Source of the DNA: Ecdyonurus torrentis
Taxonomy: Eukaryota > Arthropoda > Insecta > Ephemeroptera > Heptageniidae
Length of the DNA: 64,000 bases
Reading direction: 5' to 3'
Assembly (NCBI GenBank): GCA_949318235.1
Contig: OX439127.1
Location: 31,823,873 to 31,887,872 of the forward strand
Part shown: positions 31,264 to 46,836 of the stretch, piece after piece
Layout: each line of letters starts with the position of its first letter
Position numbering within the stretch: the first letter of the stretch is position 1
Position numbers and translations under genes: made by a program
Notes under the pieces: generated by a model
Seen by the model: the letters and a program-made list of their open reading frames with translations, nothing else
Told to the model about the DNA's origin: nothing
Database searches by the model: none

Positions 31264-31513
31264 GTATAATGAAACATTTTTACAAGATTTTCTACGCTCT
31301 TGAAGGCTTGTAGGTGTTACACTGGCGCTCCAAGTAAAGATAAAACAACTTTAATGTGGTTTTAGCGGTCAGTAAAAAGAAATTTTTATTTTATTATTAC
31401 TTTTTTTTTTGTATGTGTATACATTCAAAGTTAGTAAGTGTCTGCAAAGCTCGTGTGAAACAGGATGGACGCTTCAATGGTCAGAGCAGAAGAAGTGACT
31501 TCTCGGTGATTGA

Positions 31514-31562
<49 letters not shown>
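31514..31562. repeat. (GA)n microsatellite
   Basis: About 24 GA units, with one imperfect unit at the start. Confidence 0.95.
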
Positions 31563-31563
<1 letters not shown>

Positions 31564-32370
31564 AAATCACAGCATTATACCAGTATAGCGTAGTAGTACA
31601 ACTTTTTCAGGACATTTCTGTCCTTTTCCTGTCCAGAAAACTTCTCCCCACCTCCTACCAAGGACGAAATGATGGGAAAGTATTATAGTAAGCATATTCA
31701 ATCAAAATTCTAATCTATATGATCTTACATTATACTATTGAAAAATACAACTTTTTATTAGTTTTTTTTTTTTCGCTCATCTTTCCTCTGCATAACTATA
31801 TCACAATAATAACAGATCAGGTTGAAATAACTATTTGATGAATTATATTTTTTATTGCTATTTTAATAGTGCATCCACGAAAAGTAATTAAAACTTAATT
31901 TACATAATTTAATTGTTTTCTTTTTATTATTATTTATTATTTTTACAGGATCAATTTCAAAATATTCGAGGAAAGATTAACAAGAAAAAAAAGTGTTATT
32001 TCGTATTGAAATAACATAATAAATGCACTTTTTCTACATGATTCATAAATTTAAATTTTATAATTTAATGAACCTTTTCTTATATATAGATAAATTTATA
32101 AAGGCTGTTTTTTTAAAAAAAAGTTTTTACACGACAAAATACATGTAGTAATAAATATCTATATTGAAGTAGTAATTATTATATTTGCCATATCGATACA
32201 TATCATATAATTAATCTGCATCTTTTGACACTTGACATTTGAAATGAATAAAATCTATTGCATCACGGTAGTTAAATCATTAAAAATCATGTAGACTAAT
32301 AATTAAAGAAAAGAGAAATAGAAATTAATATAAGAAATGTACATAATTATGTTTACGATAAATGTTGTAT

Positions 32371-32402
32371 TTCTTCTTCTTCTTCTTCTTCTTCTTCTTC
32401 TT
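32371..32402. repeat. (TTC)n trinucleotide microsatellite
   Basis: About ten uninterrupted TTC units, one of the few trinucleotide arrays in the window. Confidence 0.95.
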
Positions 32403-32491
32403 TTATTATTTTTTATTTTTGAAATGAAAAGCCAACATCATGATTGTACATTGTGAACATTATAACCGCAGTACGTAATATTGGATAACTT

Positions 32492-32492
<1 letters not shown>

Positions 32493-32554
<62 letters not shown>
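32493..32554. repeat. (TC)n microsatellite, ~62 bp
   Basis: About 31 uninterrupted TC units. Confidence 0.97.
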
Positions 32555-32556
<2 letters not shown>

Positions 32557-32674
32557 ACCTTTGTGATATTTTATATTGTGGTTACAATTTTTTTCATACA
32601 TATAATACTAAACGGATTGTATAATTTTTTGAGGTAAAAGTAGTTAGGATTTCATATCTCTTCCAATGTAATCT

Positions 32675-32835
32675 GAATCTCTGTCTTACACGACGCCGGT
32701 TTTGTTTCGTGTGAGAACAATGGGCGCGAGGTGGGCAGTTGAAATTTCAGCACTCGTAATGTCAGATGATACTCAACTCACACAACACATGTGCATGCGC
32801 CACATAGCCTTGACTTTCAATGAAAACTAGATTCA
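32675..32835. other. GC-richer island with Sox-type word
   Basis: Balanced 160-bp block containing AACAATGG (32716-32723), a match to the Sox/HMG consensus, and CATGTGCATGCGCCACAT. Candidate regulatory element by composition and motif only. Confidence 0.3.
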
Positions 32836-33619
32836 TATAAGATGAAAGAGTGACATTACATACATATTATATAGCTGTTACTGATGATGCAAACTTTTTT
32901 GTTTCTCCACCCTCTCTCTTTTTCTTTTTTTTTTGTCCTCTCATAGTTACAAAATGGTGTTATGTAAATTTTTTTTGACAATCTGATATATGATATTGAA
33001 GAGTAAAATAAGAAGAGGAATGCTCTAGATTATTTTTTTAATTATTTGTTTAATTTGTGATGTTTGTGACTTTTTGGTGCTCTCGAGTGTGTTTCTCTGG
33101 ATCACTAAGTTAGATCGAAGCTACCACCCTTTCTCTATAACACTAATGACGTATTTTTGTATATCATATCATACGAAAGAACATTGTAGCTTGACGATTT
33201 TATGCTTTTGTTTTGTATCGTAACTAAGAGCCTTTATTTAGAGAATTTCATTGACATTAAACAATTAATGTATTCAAGAAGTTAGCAACTCAGAAGCAAC
33301 CCCTTATTGCTTGGCTCATACGTTCCAAATTATTCTCTATAAAACAAATCATTGCTTTACTACAAAAAATTGCTATAGCTTTATGATCCTTGTAAAAGAT
33401 ACTAATTATTATTCGTATTTGTCGTAATTCTAACAGTAAGAGTATAAATGGAAATTTGTTATATAATGAACTTTCATTGTTATTGTAAATATTCCCAAAT
33501 TTTGCAAAAATATAGAAATATGCGTAAAGAAAGGATTATCAATAAAAAAAATGTAGAATTGACCGTTTACACATGCACCTTGCATTAAATGACGCATCAC
33601 AAATTCACACCTTTGCATT

Positions 33620-33880
33620 CAAATATTATTGACGATTATTAGGGTAGTTCCAACTTTGTTTTGTTGTTAATAATATGCGTGACGTGCTTGAGGGTTACTC
33701 GAGGGAAGAAAGTTATATTATTCACCTGTAAAGTTTCAACGGTTTAGCAAAAGTCCGGTGCCTGCTTGTCTCATGTTGTGGGCTTCCGGTGGCTTAGATC
33801 ACCGCTTAGCGTCACACTCAAGTACCCTGACTTGCCTTGGTGAACAAACTGGCAAACCTCAACACCAAAAGCGGATATGT
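33620..33880. other. GC-richer unique island, candidate CNE
   Basis: About 260 bp of balanced, high-complexity sequence with no significant open frame. The words AGGGTTACTCGAG near 33692 and CTCAAGTACCCT near 33818 are approximately inverted copies about 120 bp apart. Function unknown. Confidence 0.35.
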
Positions 33881-35516
33881 CAAACAAATTAAATGATACC
33901 ATTCAAATCACAATAAGTACAAACTTTGTTGTTCACTGCAAAACAAATTAATTAAAGAAAATGACAATTTTTTTAGCACAATTTCAGGCTGACAACTTTA
34001 TGACCAGAATTTTTCAATACTTCATTTGAAATACTCGTATTCTTATTTACAAATTTAGATAACAATGGAAAAAAAATATAATGTGTAATATTGCTTATAG
34101 AAAAAGGTTAATTAAAATCTATTTCAAGCAACTGTTTTTTTTATATATATATTATTTTTCTTTGATTATATAGAAGTAGAACAGAGATGCTATAAATTTA
34201 AATTTCAATCTCAATTTTAAAACTGCTGTAAAACTGTTATTTGTTTTTAACTTGTAATTTGTACTTTCTTTCGTATGAATTATCCGCAAATATTATGTAA
34301 ATGAGACTATTTTCAGTTATCAATCTTCACAACGTGTTGCCCGCAACATAAAGCATGAAAATATGATTGTCAGTTTGGCATCGTCTTATAATGTATTAAT
34401 CCAAATGATAATAAAAAATAAAATAACATTTCTGGCAATGAATCATATTCGCAGCAATGTTAAATATAAAGTTTGCCAAATTGAGGCAATTATGCCTAAT
34501 AAATGAGGCCAAAGTCCAGAGTTGTTAAGCTTTATGTTTGAGCCTAAAATTAAGAAATAAGTATATAAAACTCCCGTTCTCTCTCTCTCTCTCCCTATAG
34601 TATTAAAGTAAGCTGCGGTGTTTTGTAATCAAGTAAAAGGTAAATGATAGGCTTTAATTTTCACGTCACAATCCCCTTAAAAGTGTAAAAATTTTATGAA
34701 GAATTTTTCTTTATTTGTTGATCAAATTTTTATATCCTTTAATAGAGATGCCGCTATAACCCTTGCGCGAAAATTATAGTAAATTGTTAATATTTAAATT
34801 ACACAGCAGTTTATTATCTTATATCGCGAGCGGTATATTTGTAGAAATGATGTATGTATCATCATTTAGATTTATGTTTTTCCTTGTTTTATTTTTTTTT
34901 ATATACCAGAGTGGTACATAAAACATAAAACCTAACTTAAAAAAAGTATTGATTTCTAAAAAAAAAAAAAAAAAAAAAAAATGACCACAAAAATAAAAAT
35001 GCTTGATTATTTTTTTCATTTCCTTTCACAAAACAGTGGCTCGTCCAATTTTTCTGTGAGAACAATAATATCATAGCTAAAAGACAACAATAGATTTTAT
35101 TGTAAGCACATAGAATACCTGCTGTTACGTTTCAATTCAAACATTTTTTTTTTTTAAGAAAAAAAAAATATGGAGAGGGGGAGATCTATAATATATTTTT
35201 TAATTATATATTTTTTTCCTTTTGAAAATTTTTAATGCCTTTTATTTATTTAAAACGTTACTTTTTATTTGAATCAAAAATGCTGTATAGAATTTTGACG
35301 ATGCTGAGAAATAGTAAAAAGAAAAGACGTGAGGAGATGGCATATCGAATTTGAGTTTCCTGTATACTTTCCCCTCTTTTATCTTAATTTTTTCTCCACC
35401 TTTATTATGTATTTTTCCCCTCATTTGTATATTATTTGACTTATTTTGTGTACACCCCCGCATCGAACAGGTGGGTTTATAGGCAACTATCTTTCAATAA
35501 ATAAATACATTCAACC

Positions 35517-35518
<2 letters not shown>

Positions 35519-35571
<53 letters not shown>
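35519..35571. repeat. (TC)n microsatellite, ~53 bp
   Basis: About 26 uninterrupted CT units. Confidence 0.97.
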
Positions 35572-35573
<2 letters not shown>

Positions 35574-37016
35574 GATGCTGCATCACTGCAACTAATGAGC
35601 AATACTATCAAATCACAGTCCAATTCTGTTATTCCCAACAAACCAAAATGTATACAACAAGGTGGAGTAAAAAAAAAAAAAAAAAAAAAGCAATCAAGGT
35701 CATTTTATTGTGTGTTTACTTATATAAAAATCATTCTTGTTAAATTATAATAATAATATAAAAAAAGAAATTTATAATAAATTAATACGATGAATTGAAC
35801 ATCTGTTCCGAGGAAAAGAATTTTATTTCAAATATTTCTTTAAAATAGACACATTTTTATGTTGATTTGTTAACAAATTTTTATGATTGACTATATGTAT
35901 GTGTGTTATAATATATATATATATTATATATATATTTAAAATAGTCATGCTAGATTAAACAAAAAGTGTATTGAGAGGTTTAACTAGGCATTACGAGAAT
36001 AATAATTCATCTTATATGCATGAATCAATTGAGCTGGAGAGGAAGCAGCAATACACATGACGTATTATAAGGTTTATATAAAATGGTTTGATCGTCATTT
36101 TGTGAGCAGTAAGTCAATCTATACTTGGTGAAGAGTACATCGCTAATTAGTAACGTGTTTTCTCTATACGCTATATTGAAAAAACTTAACTTTTCATCTT
36201 TAAGTTCAATACCCCTCCTTTTAACTCTTATACATTATCTTAATTAAAATCTTTTTTAACTTAAAGAGTCACCCCCTTTTGCTTTGAATGCAATAAGCCA
36301 ATACTTATATAAAACGCACAGCACGATTTATACTTGTGACAATAGATTAAACTGATCAACTCTTATTATTATATATCATTGCAATATTTTATTATTATTA
36401 ATATTTTTTTTATTATTATTACTATAATATAATAAATAATAATAATAACAAGAAATTAATGATAAGATTTGCTATTATGTACATCAAGTTATTTATCTTT
36501 TCTCATGCTTATAACTTTTAATTGATGCAGTATAGTTTTTTTTTTAATTCTTATCTAAGTTAAATCTAATACAAAAGAATTATATTATGTTTATTCATCA
36601 ACTCAATACCGTATATATAGAGAGAGAAAACAATGATGCACCTCATTCGTAACTGGACACGACTTCTGATACATAATGTGTGTTCTTCAATTATTTATAT
36701 CATTATAATTTACCTTTTTCTCTCACCAAGGTGGTTGTATATAACTTTAGTATATTTTCACAGTTTTTCTTCTAATAAATTGTGTAGTATTATATACAGA
36801 AAACTACTTAATTTTTAATGTTTACCTGCTCAGGGATGCAAATTTATTTTCCTATATAGAATGATATAAGAATGAGCACTATTTTATTGTATTACAGTAC
36901 TTAAAGTGCTAAACGTTTTTATGTACATATGAATATCATTGTGTATAGAAAATATGTTCTTAATGACCTGTTCACGTGGTGCAATACTTTTAATAATTAT
37001 GTAATAAAAAAAAATC
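35572..37016. other. AT-rich non-coding stretch
   Basis: An A-run of about 21 at 35669-35689, and ATT/AAT tracts around 36360-36445. The frame at 36633-36818 is unrecognised. Confidence 0.5.
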
Positions 37017-37019
37017 ATA

Positions 37020-37297
37020 CACTCAAAAAAAGGGTGCATTACTTTAGTTACGAATCCTAACTTATTTGAGATAAACACTTTTGAGTTATTATAAGCAACT
37101 AAAATAATGCATTTTAGGAAATTATTAATAATAGCTATTTTAACTTAAAATAGCCCAAAACAACTGAAAACAACTTAAATGAGCTATTTTTAATAATTTG
37201 CTAAAATGCATTATTTTAGTTGCTGATTATAACTCAAAAGTGTTTACCTCAAATAAGTTAGGTTTCGTAACTGAAGTAAAAAAACATTTTTTGAGTG
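37020..37297. mobile_element. Long-hairpin MITE, 278 bp
   Basis: Seen: the ends are CACTCAAAAAA and TTTTTTGAGTG, and the trinucleotide ATA lies outside both (37017-37019 and 37298-37300). Left arm 37020-37136 and right arm 37182-37297 are inverted copies. They are highly similar over about 95 bp (for example CCTAACTTATTTGAG and CAACTAAAATAATGCATTTT occur in both senses) with more divergence in the outer 10-20 bp. The loop is about 45 nt. There is no coding capacity. It is probably a Tc1/mariner- or Harbinger-type MITE; the TA/ATA flank does not decide which. Its transcript would form a long near-perfect hairpin. Confidence 0.8.
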
Positions 37298-37469
37298 ATA
37301 TGCAATCAACTTTATTGCATATTGATATTATTGCATCATGTGAATAGACCATATCATCACACTGAACTTGAGATGAGGAAAAAAAAAAAAAAAAAAACTA
37401 CCAGCTCCTAATTTAATGTCCTTCAAATGAACGTTGTTTTATAGAGGAAAATAAATAAACAAACAAACA

Positions 37470-37670
37470 AACAACAATCTAATCCAGCGACAACAATGAA
37501 TTGAACATTTTGACTTCCGTCCAGTCCAGATATGAGAGTGGAGGTGGCTGCACGCACGCACGGCACAGGAGAGTCAAATTAAGCGGACAGGAAGTGAATA
37601 ACACTGCAATCATGACCGACATCTTCACAATCACTGCTCTTACAAAGCAAATCATAATCACACCCCCTTA
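37470..37670. other. GC-richer unique island
   Basis: 200 bp of balanced complexity with open frames of 60 residues on both strands (37479-37683), as expected from composition. It contains ACAGGAAGTG, an ETS-type word, and a CGCACGCACGG tract. No domain recognised. Confidence 0.3.
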
Positions 37671-38509
37671 CATACATAATTAACTTCATTAAAAATTAAA
37701 ATGTATTCAAATAAAATAGGACATAATCCTATAATTAAAAAGTTTTTTTTTTTTTTTTTTTTTTTAATTAGCTTATTTTTTTCTTAGTTATATATATGAA
37801 TTTGCCACAGTATTTTGCACAATTACTGTATACTTATTAAATTTATATTTATAGTTTTAATGAGCTTCAAAGTATTAATTTTGATTCAATTCTTTGGTGA
37901 TATATTTCCATGACAAAATATAAAGAAATTAGAAAATTTTGATAACCATATATCCGTCTCTAATGGTTAACATAAGCGCAGTTTATTAGCGTAGAAGTGG
38001 TTCGTCTTTTTTTTTTTTTTTTTTTTTATTCTTTCTTTCTCATTTGTTTGTTTATTTATTTAGTTATATATTAGTCCAGCAAATACCTAGATTGGTTCAC
38101 TATTATATAATATATTGTTTACAAAATCAATGAAAATGTTTTTTTTTTTTAACCTATAAGAACACTATACAAAAATTTTCCCAGTCAAGAAGTTACCATA
38201 GAATTTGAATTTGCATCCTTTGATTCCATATCAAAATTATATATTCTTATAAAAAAATGCATTAGATTTTCTAAAATCAACATAATAACAAATAATTTAA
38301 CTATAGTATATTATGGTAAGATTTCATGGTATTTGATTGAAAATTATATTATTCTATAGGATTATATAAAGTTGGAAACGTTTCATGCATAAAAATTGTT
38401 ATTAGAATAATTGTTATGTAATAGCAATATAATATTTTTTTTTATTGGAGATTAATGTATTTTTCTGTGATTATTTATAGTCGTGTATTAATGGATTTTT
38501 ACCTTTGAA
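37671..38509. other. AT-rich non-coding stretch
   Basis: Poly-T runs at about 37743-37765 and 38008-38027. Nothing else seen. Confidence 0.55.
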
Positions 38510-38800
38510 GAGGTGTAAAACTGCAAGTGTGTGTAATCAAGTGATGTGAAGCCGAGTGTAGTTGACGCCAAGGCTGTTTGCCTGAAGCTACATTGGCTTT
38601 ATTGCTCTCATGTATAGCTGGGCAACAAAAGGTGATTGTCATCACTTTTTGTCTACATCATATCTCACCATTACAGCCACCCCGTCTGCCCGCGGTCAAT
38701 TTCCCACGCTTTGCAATATGTACTGTACATGTTGTGGCGACTAAATCATTTGCATTTTTACATCTATCTCATTTCCGATTTAATTTAAAATTTCATTTGT
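38510..38800. other. GC-richer unique island, candidate CNE
   Basis: About 290 bp of balanced sequence with a 75-residue frame (38578-38805) that starts at a non-ATG codon and has no recognisable motif. It contains TTTATTGC, a caudal/posterior-Hox type word, and CCACCCCGTCTGCCCGCGG. Confidence 0.3.
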
Positions 38801-41376
38801 TTTGAATTCATTAAACTATACAAAAAAATATAATCGAAAAGTTTTTAAAGATATATAATATAATGATTATATCAGCTTTATTTTTTTTATAATATTACAG
38901 CCTTGATACTTTGGTCGCACTGGTTGCATACCTTACATATTTTCAAGGGTGTAGTGTGTCCCGGTACGAAAAATCTATTAAACTTAGGCAATATATCAAT
39001 TATTTTGAAGTTTGATCATCAGATAGTTTTTTCAACAGCATTAATTTAGGGTGCTAACACAAACCGATTCCTTGGGCGTTTTTCATGTTGTTACCAAAAC
39101 GTTTTTTTTTATTTTTATATAATATATATTTTTATATTGCATTGAAATGGTACAGAACCATATTCATTTTTTTTAACTGCTTTTCAATTATTTAAATTCC
39201 AAAAATTTCAAAGCCTAATTAATTAAAGCTACTTCTGATACTTAAATAAAGTGTAGAATGAAACAAACAAATGGACATTTCAGCTTAAAAGACTATACCT
39301 TGATGGGATTATGAAAAGGTATGTTGTTCAATATATAAAAAAATTGCAATGTAACTATATTGAACATAAAATAAACCTATCATGCCATGTTTGGTTGTAT
39401 ATAGAATCTCACTTTTTGAAATTATGACTCTTTGATTAATTTCTCGGCAAATACAGTTATTTCAATAAACTTTTCCCAAGCTCATGAATATTTTTTACAT
39501 TGAATAATACAGCATTGTATATTTCAATATTTTTATGAATGCAATTCAATTATGCCTTTTATAGAAAAAGCAATTGCCAACACGAAATTCCTCGGTAGTA
39601 AACGTAATGGTGTTTATATTATATACTCATTGAAAATTGAGCTTTATCAGCATAACACATTGTGGAATGGAAATTTGGAAATAATCACATGGAAATATGT
39701 GATGTTTGAAAAATTGAAAATATTTTGGAAACAATAAGATGATGAGACTTAAAAAATAATAATAATAATAATAAAAAAAAAAAAGAAAAAACATTACAAA
39801 AAATCCAACATTACGTAATTTTTAAAAGCTTCCAAGCCTTTTCCTACTCTTTGCAAAATATATAAATAAAAATTTACGTAAAAATCTGCATTTGAATAAA
39901 AATAAAAATAGATATTCATCAACTTTTTCACCAGCTTTCTAATTTTTTGGAGCACTATATAGCAATGATATTTGAAATGCTAACTGTGAACTACGATTAA
40001 TAATAATGTCTAATTAATATAATAAATCAATTAAATGTTAATAAAAAAATTAAATAATAAAACCATCTATCAAAAATTATCATTATTATATTATATAAAT
40101 TATACCCTTTATAATAAGCTATAGTTTCCGTATGCGTTTTTGGTTCGGACCATGCTTTGGAAGCGTTGGGCTCACATACACGGTTCAGTACAATTCGTCA
40201 TTCGTCACTGTAACATGCGTATTCAAAGTTAGCCTTTTTATTAGTAATGTTGACCCTATACGAATGATCCAAACTCATTAAGAAATTTGTAAAAAGCTCT
40301 CAATGTTTTGCAATTAATTTTACGAAGCTTCGAACACAAATTTCATATCTTGATATTTTATGCATGAGCTGAACGCAATCCTGCACGGATTGCTATATAG
40401 CATTTAGAGTGGGTCCAGTACAAAATAGCGTCCGGAAGCTAACAAATAAATACATTATCATTTAGAAGAATGCATTCACAATTAAGTTAAAGTAAATTGA
40501 TACTCCCATCCTAGTACCGAAACCTATCGAAAGTACCATCGAAAGCTATACATGCAAAAGCTATGAATGAAAATAATGAAATTTCTTATCGCAGATACTG
40601 GAGAAAAAAATACTGTTGGCATAATATATTACTTTATTATTTAAATTTTCTTTTGCGTTAGTAGTTTTAAATTTATTGAACTTAAAGAGCTTCTTCATTA
40701 CGCTATATAAACTCAATTGGGCAACACTTATTTTATCTTTAGTAACCGATGTTGATCATCACTATAAAATACAAAATATACATAAATAAATTTTCTATAC
40801 TCAATTTCTCTTCACTTGGTTAATTTCTAAGTTTCAATTTATTCTTAATTACTTTGTATATAAATAAAATATAATATTTACGTCATAATTTATATGTACT
40901 AATGTTAATTAAATGTTAGTATGATCATAATTAAAACAAATATAAACTTGCATATGTTCTAGTATAGTATATAATATTATAGTATGTTTTTATGGTAGTA
41001 TATTTATACTGTCACTAATTTTTAATTATTTTTAATTGCGTACACTTTTTATTTTTTTATAATAATAAAAAAAAAGTTAAATAATATTCTAGCACGCGTG
41101 CTATTAAAAAAATGACGAATAGGAGAGGGATTTTTTTCTTAAGGTTTTTAAGTTTCTTAAGAATCCTCAGGGTTCTAAAACATGCCTCGTGCTACCTGAC
41201 TTTACGTTCACTGGTGCGTACATTATTTTATTTTATTTTTTCATTTTATTATTATTATGTATTTGAGAACCCCTGGACTTGATGAGGGATCTATATAGTG
41301 AGTGTAATCCCAGTTTCTGTAAGTGTGGAGGTGAGACGGTTCCGCCTCAGTACCAGTATAGCACCTGCTCTGTGCT
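38801..41376. other. Non-coding stretch
   Basis: AT-rich except for a moderately balanced patch at 40140-40560 and another near 41140-41380. The frame at 39552-39737 is unrecognised. An (AAT)n/poly-A tract lies near 39757-39790. Confidence 0.5.
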
Positions 41377-41401
41377 CACACACACACACACACACACACA
41401 C
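41377..41401. repeat. (CA)n microsatellite
   Basis: About 12 CA units. Confidence 0.95.
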
Positions 41402-43667
41402 ATATTCATATACTCAGCAGTCCCTATCATTATGAAAAATGATTATACTGCTTTATATTATATAAAATATAATATATAAAAGACGCCAAACACTTTTGCC
41501 TCGTGGCAAACATACCACCACCAGTAATGAACAACATAACACCAGATGCATTATTACTAAACAAAAATATTATACACTATTTATTATTATTATATATACT
41601 TTTCATTTTTCTATATTATACTATATATTTACCTTGTATTTGAAAACTACCTTTTGGTAGCACATTCAACCTATTTGTTATAAGTATTCAATTTATATTT
41701 TATTTGAAAATAGACTAAAGAAAATAAGCCAAAACCATTAATTTTGAAGTCGTTAAAATAATAACAATTTTTCAGTTTCAGTGAGTTATAAATAACGTTA
41801 ATTCATTTTATCCGATTGCATAACTTTTGGAAATAAGAGCTAGGAGTAATTTTTTGTGTTGTTTCTGAATCGAATTTAAAAAATATATATACATATTTGT
41901 AATTAAATTCACTGATTATACAAATACAAATGCTTGCAAAAATTGTTTGAAACAAGAAAAATTGAATTATTGGCAAATAACTTTAAATGAAAGTTAAGCT
42001 AACTTCTTAAAAATTAAGCAATAAGTTCTATTTCTCTAAGTTTTTAGAAATGTTTAAATCAAATTATATAGCAAAGTTTTCTGCTGATATAATAATGTCA
42101 TCTACTCACAATACAAAATTAAATATTAAGTTGCCCAATAGTTAAATATTTTAAAAGAATCATATTATTCTATTTTTACTTGTTTGGCATTAAAAAAATA
42201 AGTACACAAGTTACATTATTCTTTTTAAAATGTTAAAATTTTGTTCGAAAAAAAAAATCTTTCATTATAAAGAGAAAATTAACTCATATTCCATTATTAA
42301 AAGAAAGCCATATTTTGTGTTAATTACTGGAGAAACATAATAATTATTGTATACTTAGTGTTGTACATTGTTCTCGCTCTACTTGTGATGAATTAATAAG
42401 AATCTAATGAGTGAAGTAACAAGGATGTTTACTGCAAACAAATAAAAATATATATTAATATTTTTGGTTTGCAACCCGGATACAAATATATATATTTTGT
42501 TTTTCAATTTGTTGACTAATACATAAAATCATGACAATTGATATTAATGCAAGCAATAAGGCGCACTCGTTTTGTGGTTTCATGTCATTTTCTCGTACAC
42601 AGGTTTACAAGTTTTGTTAAATCATTATTATCGTTAAAAAATTATCGTTGCCTATATCGTTATAGTTATCGTTGCCATTTCAATGCCATCTTTTTGTATC
42701 TATAAAACAAAACAAAAAGAAATTCTTACATAATTCATGATCAAAATTTCAAATTCCACTTCCTTATTTTTAATTCTCTGGCTTAAAAATACATAAAACA
42801 TAATAAAACTTTAATAATTCATTAGTTAAAAGAAGAAGAAGAAAGGAAGAAAAAAAAAGCTTTATTTTTACCTAACATCAGATAGCTTTAAATCAAAATT
42901 ACAAAAGAATGAGTTTTTCAGAGATGAAGTTTTCATTCACAATATGAATAAATCTTGAATGAAGGTAGCAAATAGTATTGTAGACTATGCAAATTGAGGC
43001 TTTTCTATGTTATATAGTCTTTGATGTATGAAGCATAATATGAATCATCATCGAGTCATTCATGCACATGGGCAATTCATGCACGGTCACAATGGCGAGA
43101 CGTAATAACAAAGCAGCTCGAAACGTTTTCAACTATACTAAATTGTATATATATGTAATTGTATATTCTCAATTAAACACTGTATAAAACTTTTTTTTTT
43201 TAATTGACAAAAATAACGTTGATTTAAATTTCTTTGTACCTATATAAATATATATATAAAAGTTACAGTATCAATTGTGCACTATTTTATATTATACTAT
43301 ACTCTCGTGCAGTCAATTTGTGTTCAATACTCACACTTATTTATTTGTAAATTGATCAAACTTCAAAAGCTTTGTATTTATTTATTTGTTCAAACACATT
43401 TTTAAAAATATTTATAATATAATTAACAATTTATTTTTAAGTTTCCCCATTTTAATTCTTAACGTAATAAAAAGTATATTTAAAACTTACATAATTAGAA
43501 CTGCCTGCCTTTTTAGAAAGTTTTGCAGTGTGGATAGGATCAACATTTTTTAATTGTTAAAAAATAAGTTTATAAAAAAGCTATTATGTAAATTTTATTG
43601 CGATGACGTTATAAACTCAAGGTTTGTCATGATTGGCTGAAATTTTCGTTTCCTTTTAACCACAACT

Positions 43668-43700
<33 letters not shown>

Positions 43701-44024
43701 GTATGTGAAATATTAGATAAACTTCTTTATAGAATTTTGATAGAGTTATTATAATATTTTATTTATCAAATTCTTCTCAGTATTTTTTTTTACTATACAT
43801 CGTGAATTTACAATAAAGAAATAAATTTATAAAAAGCTTCCTTTTTTTTCAATAATATTTTTTATGCCACACTATTGAAAATTTATAATTTAACAAAAAA
43901 AAAAAAGTCACTGGCTTAAAAATATTGTCAAATTTAGTTTATTTATACCAATTGTATCGAAATTTTGGAAATGATACTTAAAATAACGTATAGAAAATTT
44001 ATTTTCTTGGAACTCTATGAGTTT
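41402..44024. other. AT-rich non-coding stretch
   Basis: No gene recognised. A small balanced patch at 43040-43130 contains two direct copies of TTCATGCAC about 20 bp apart. A T-run of about 27 is at 43674-43700. Confidence 0.5.
43674..43700. repeat. Poly-T run (about 27)
   Basis: Uninterrupted T homopolymer. Confidence 0.9.
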
Positions 44025-44195
44025 AGCCAGCAACAGGTGAGGATACGTTTATCGCCAGGGGGTGTAAAATTTATTATAAAAAATTAGAGTAACGCAAGGG
44101 TTAGCGTGGACAATTTATAACCGGAGGGTGCGTGACCATTCAAATCTAACACTTGTTCACCTGTTCACTCACTCTCAACAAAAACAGTAGCTTAC
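44025..44195. other. GC-richer island with CTCF-like and E-box words
   Basis: Contains CAGGTG (44034-44039), CGCCAGGGGGTG (44053-44064), which resembles the vertebrate-type CTCF core CCAGGGGGC, and an AACCGGAGGG word. Candidate regulatory or insulator element. The motif match is short and unverified. Confidence 0.3.
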
Positions 44196-45950
<1,755 letters not shown>

Positions 45951-46832
45951 GGACCCCGGAGGCTGCATAGATTACATGCGATTTATTAGGCTCTATTTGT
46001 CTGAACTTCAACACTATATATAACGCTAAACTTGCCAAACACCCATAAACAACGGATATAATATAAATACGGCGTATATATGTACCTATATAGTATAAGA
46101 TAATCTATAAAACGTGATTTTATTAAGATAGTATATAATTCATGTGTATGCATTATGGCGTCATTATAAATATTTAACTTATATATACTAACACACATAA
46201 AGATCAATAAATGTTTAAATAAAAAAAAACGCGAGTAAGAAAAGATAAATTTTTCTCTCGAATATAAAACTCGTGATTTCAAAGAGGGAGAACATTTTTT
46301 CTTCTTTTTATTTCAGTTCAGCAAAAGAAATAAAACAAAAAATCATTTACAAAAAAAACGTGCAAAATAAACCTTATATAATATTTGTGATTATTTTAAA
46401 ATTTCTTGATTTCTCTTATAGTTAAAAAAAAAAATGGAATAGCTTAAACGAAATGTAAAACTCACAGCCCCAGATTATTACAGTTAATAATTGTTAATGT
46501 TAGTTAAACAAAATAAAACATTTTACAAATAAAATGTTATTAATATACTGTACTGTCGGGACAACGTGAGACTAACTAAGTAATCTCTCAGACACCTGAT
46601 TACTACTCATATAGGGATTCAATTTGGAGAGGTATACGAACAGCTATAATATATACAGTATCAAGTCTGTTAATGGACCTATATAGCTGTGTCAGTCAGA
46701 GATGTATTATAAAAAATGGATTTCAATTCAATGTGCTCTATTTTCCTGGAGTCTCGTGTGGGAATCTAATTTCTTACATTACCACAACAAATCCATTTCA
46801 AAACGTTGCAAACTCAATCACGTCAGTTCAGT

Positions 46833-46836
<4 letters not shown>

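Larger units (their letters stand above)
32555..35518. other. Non-coding stretch with two complex islands
   Basis: Islands at 32675-32835 and 33620-33880 are listed separately. The rest is AT-rich. An A-run of about 24 lies at 34958-34981. Minus-strand frames at 33430-33618 and 35242-35463 are unrecognised and probably chance. Confidence 0.5.
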
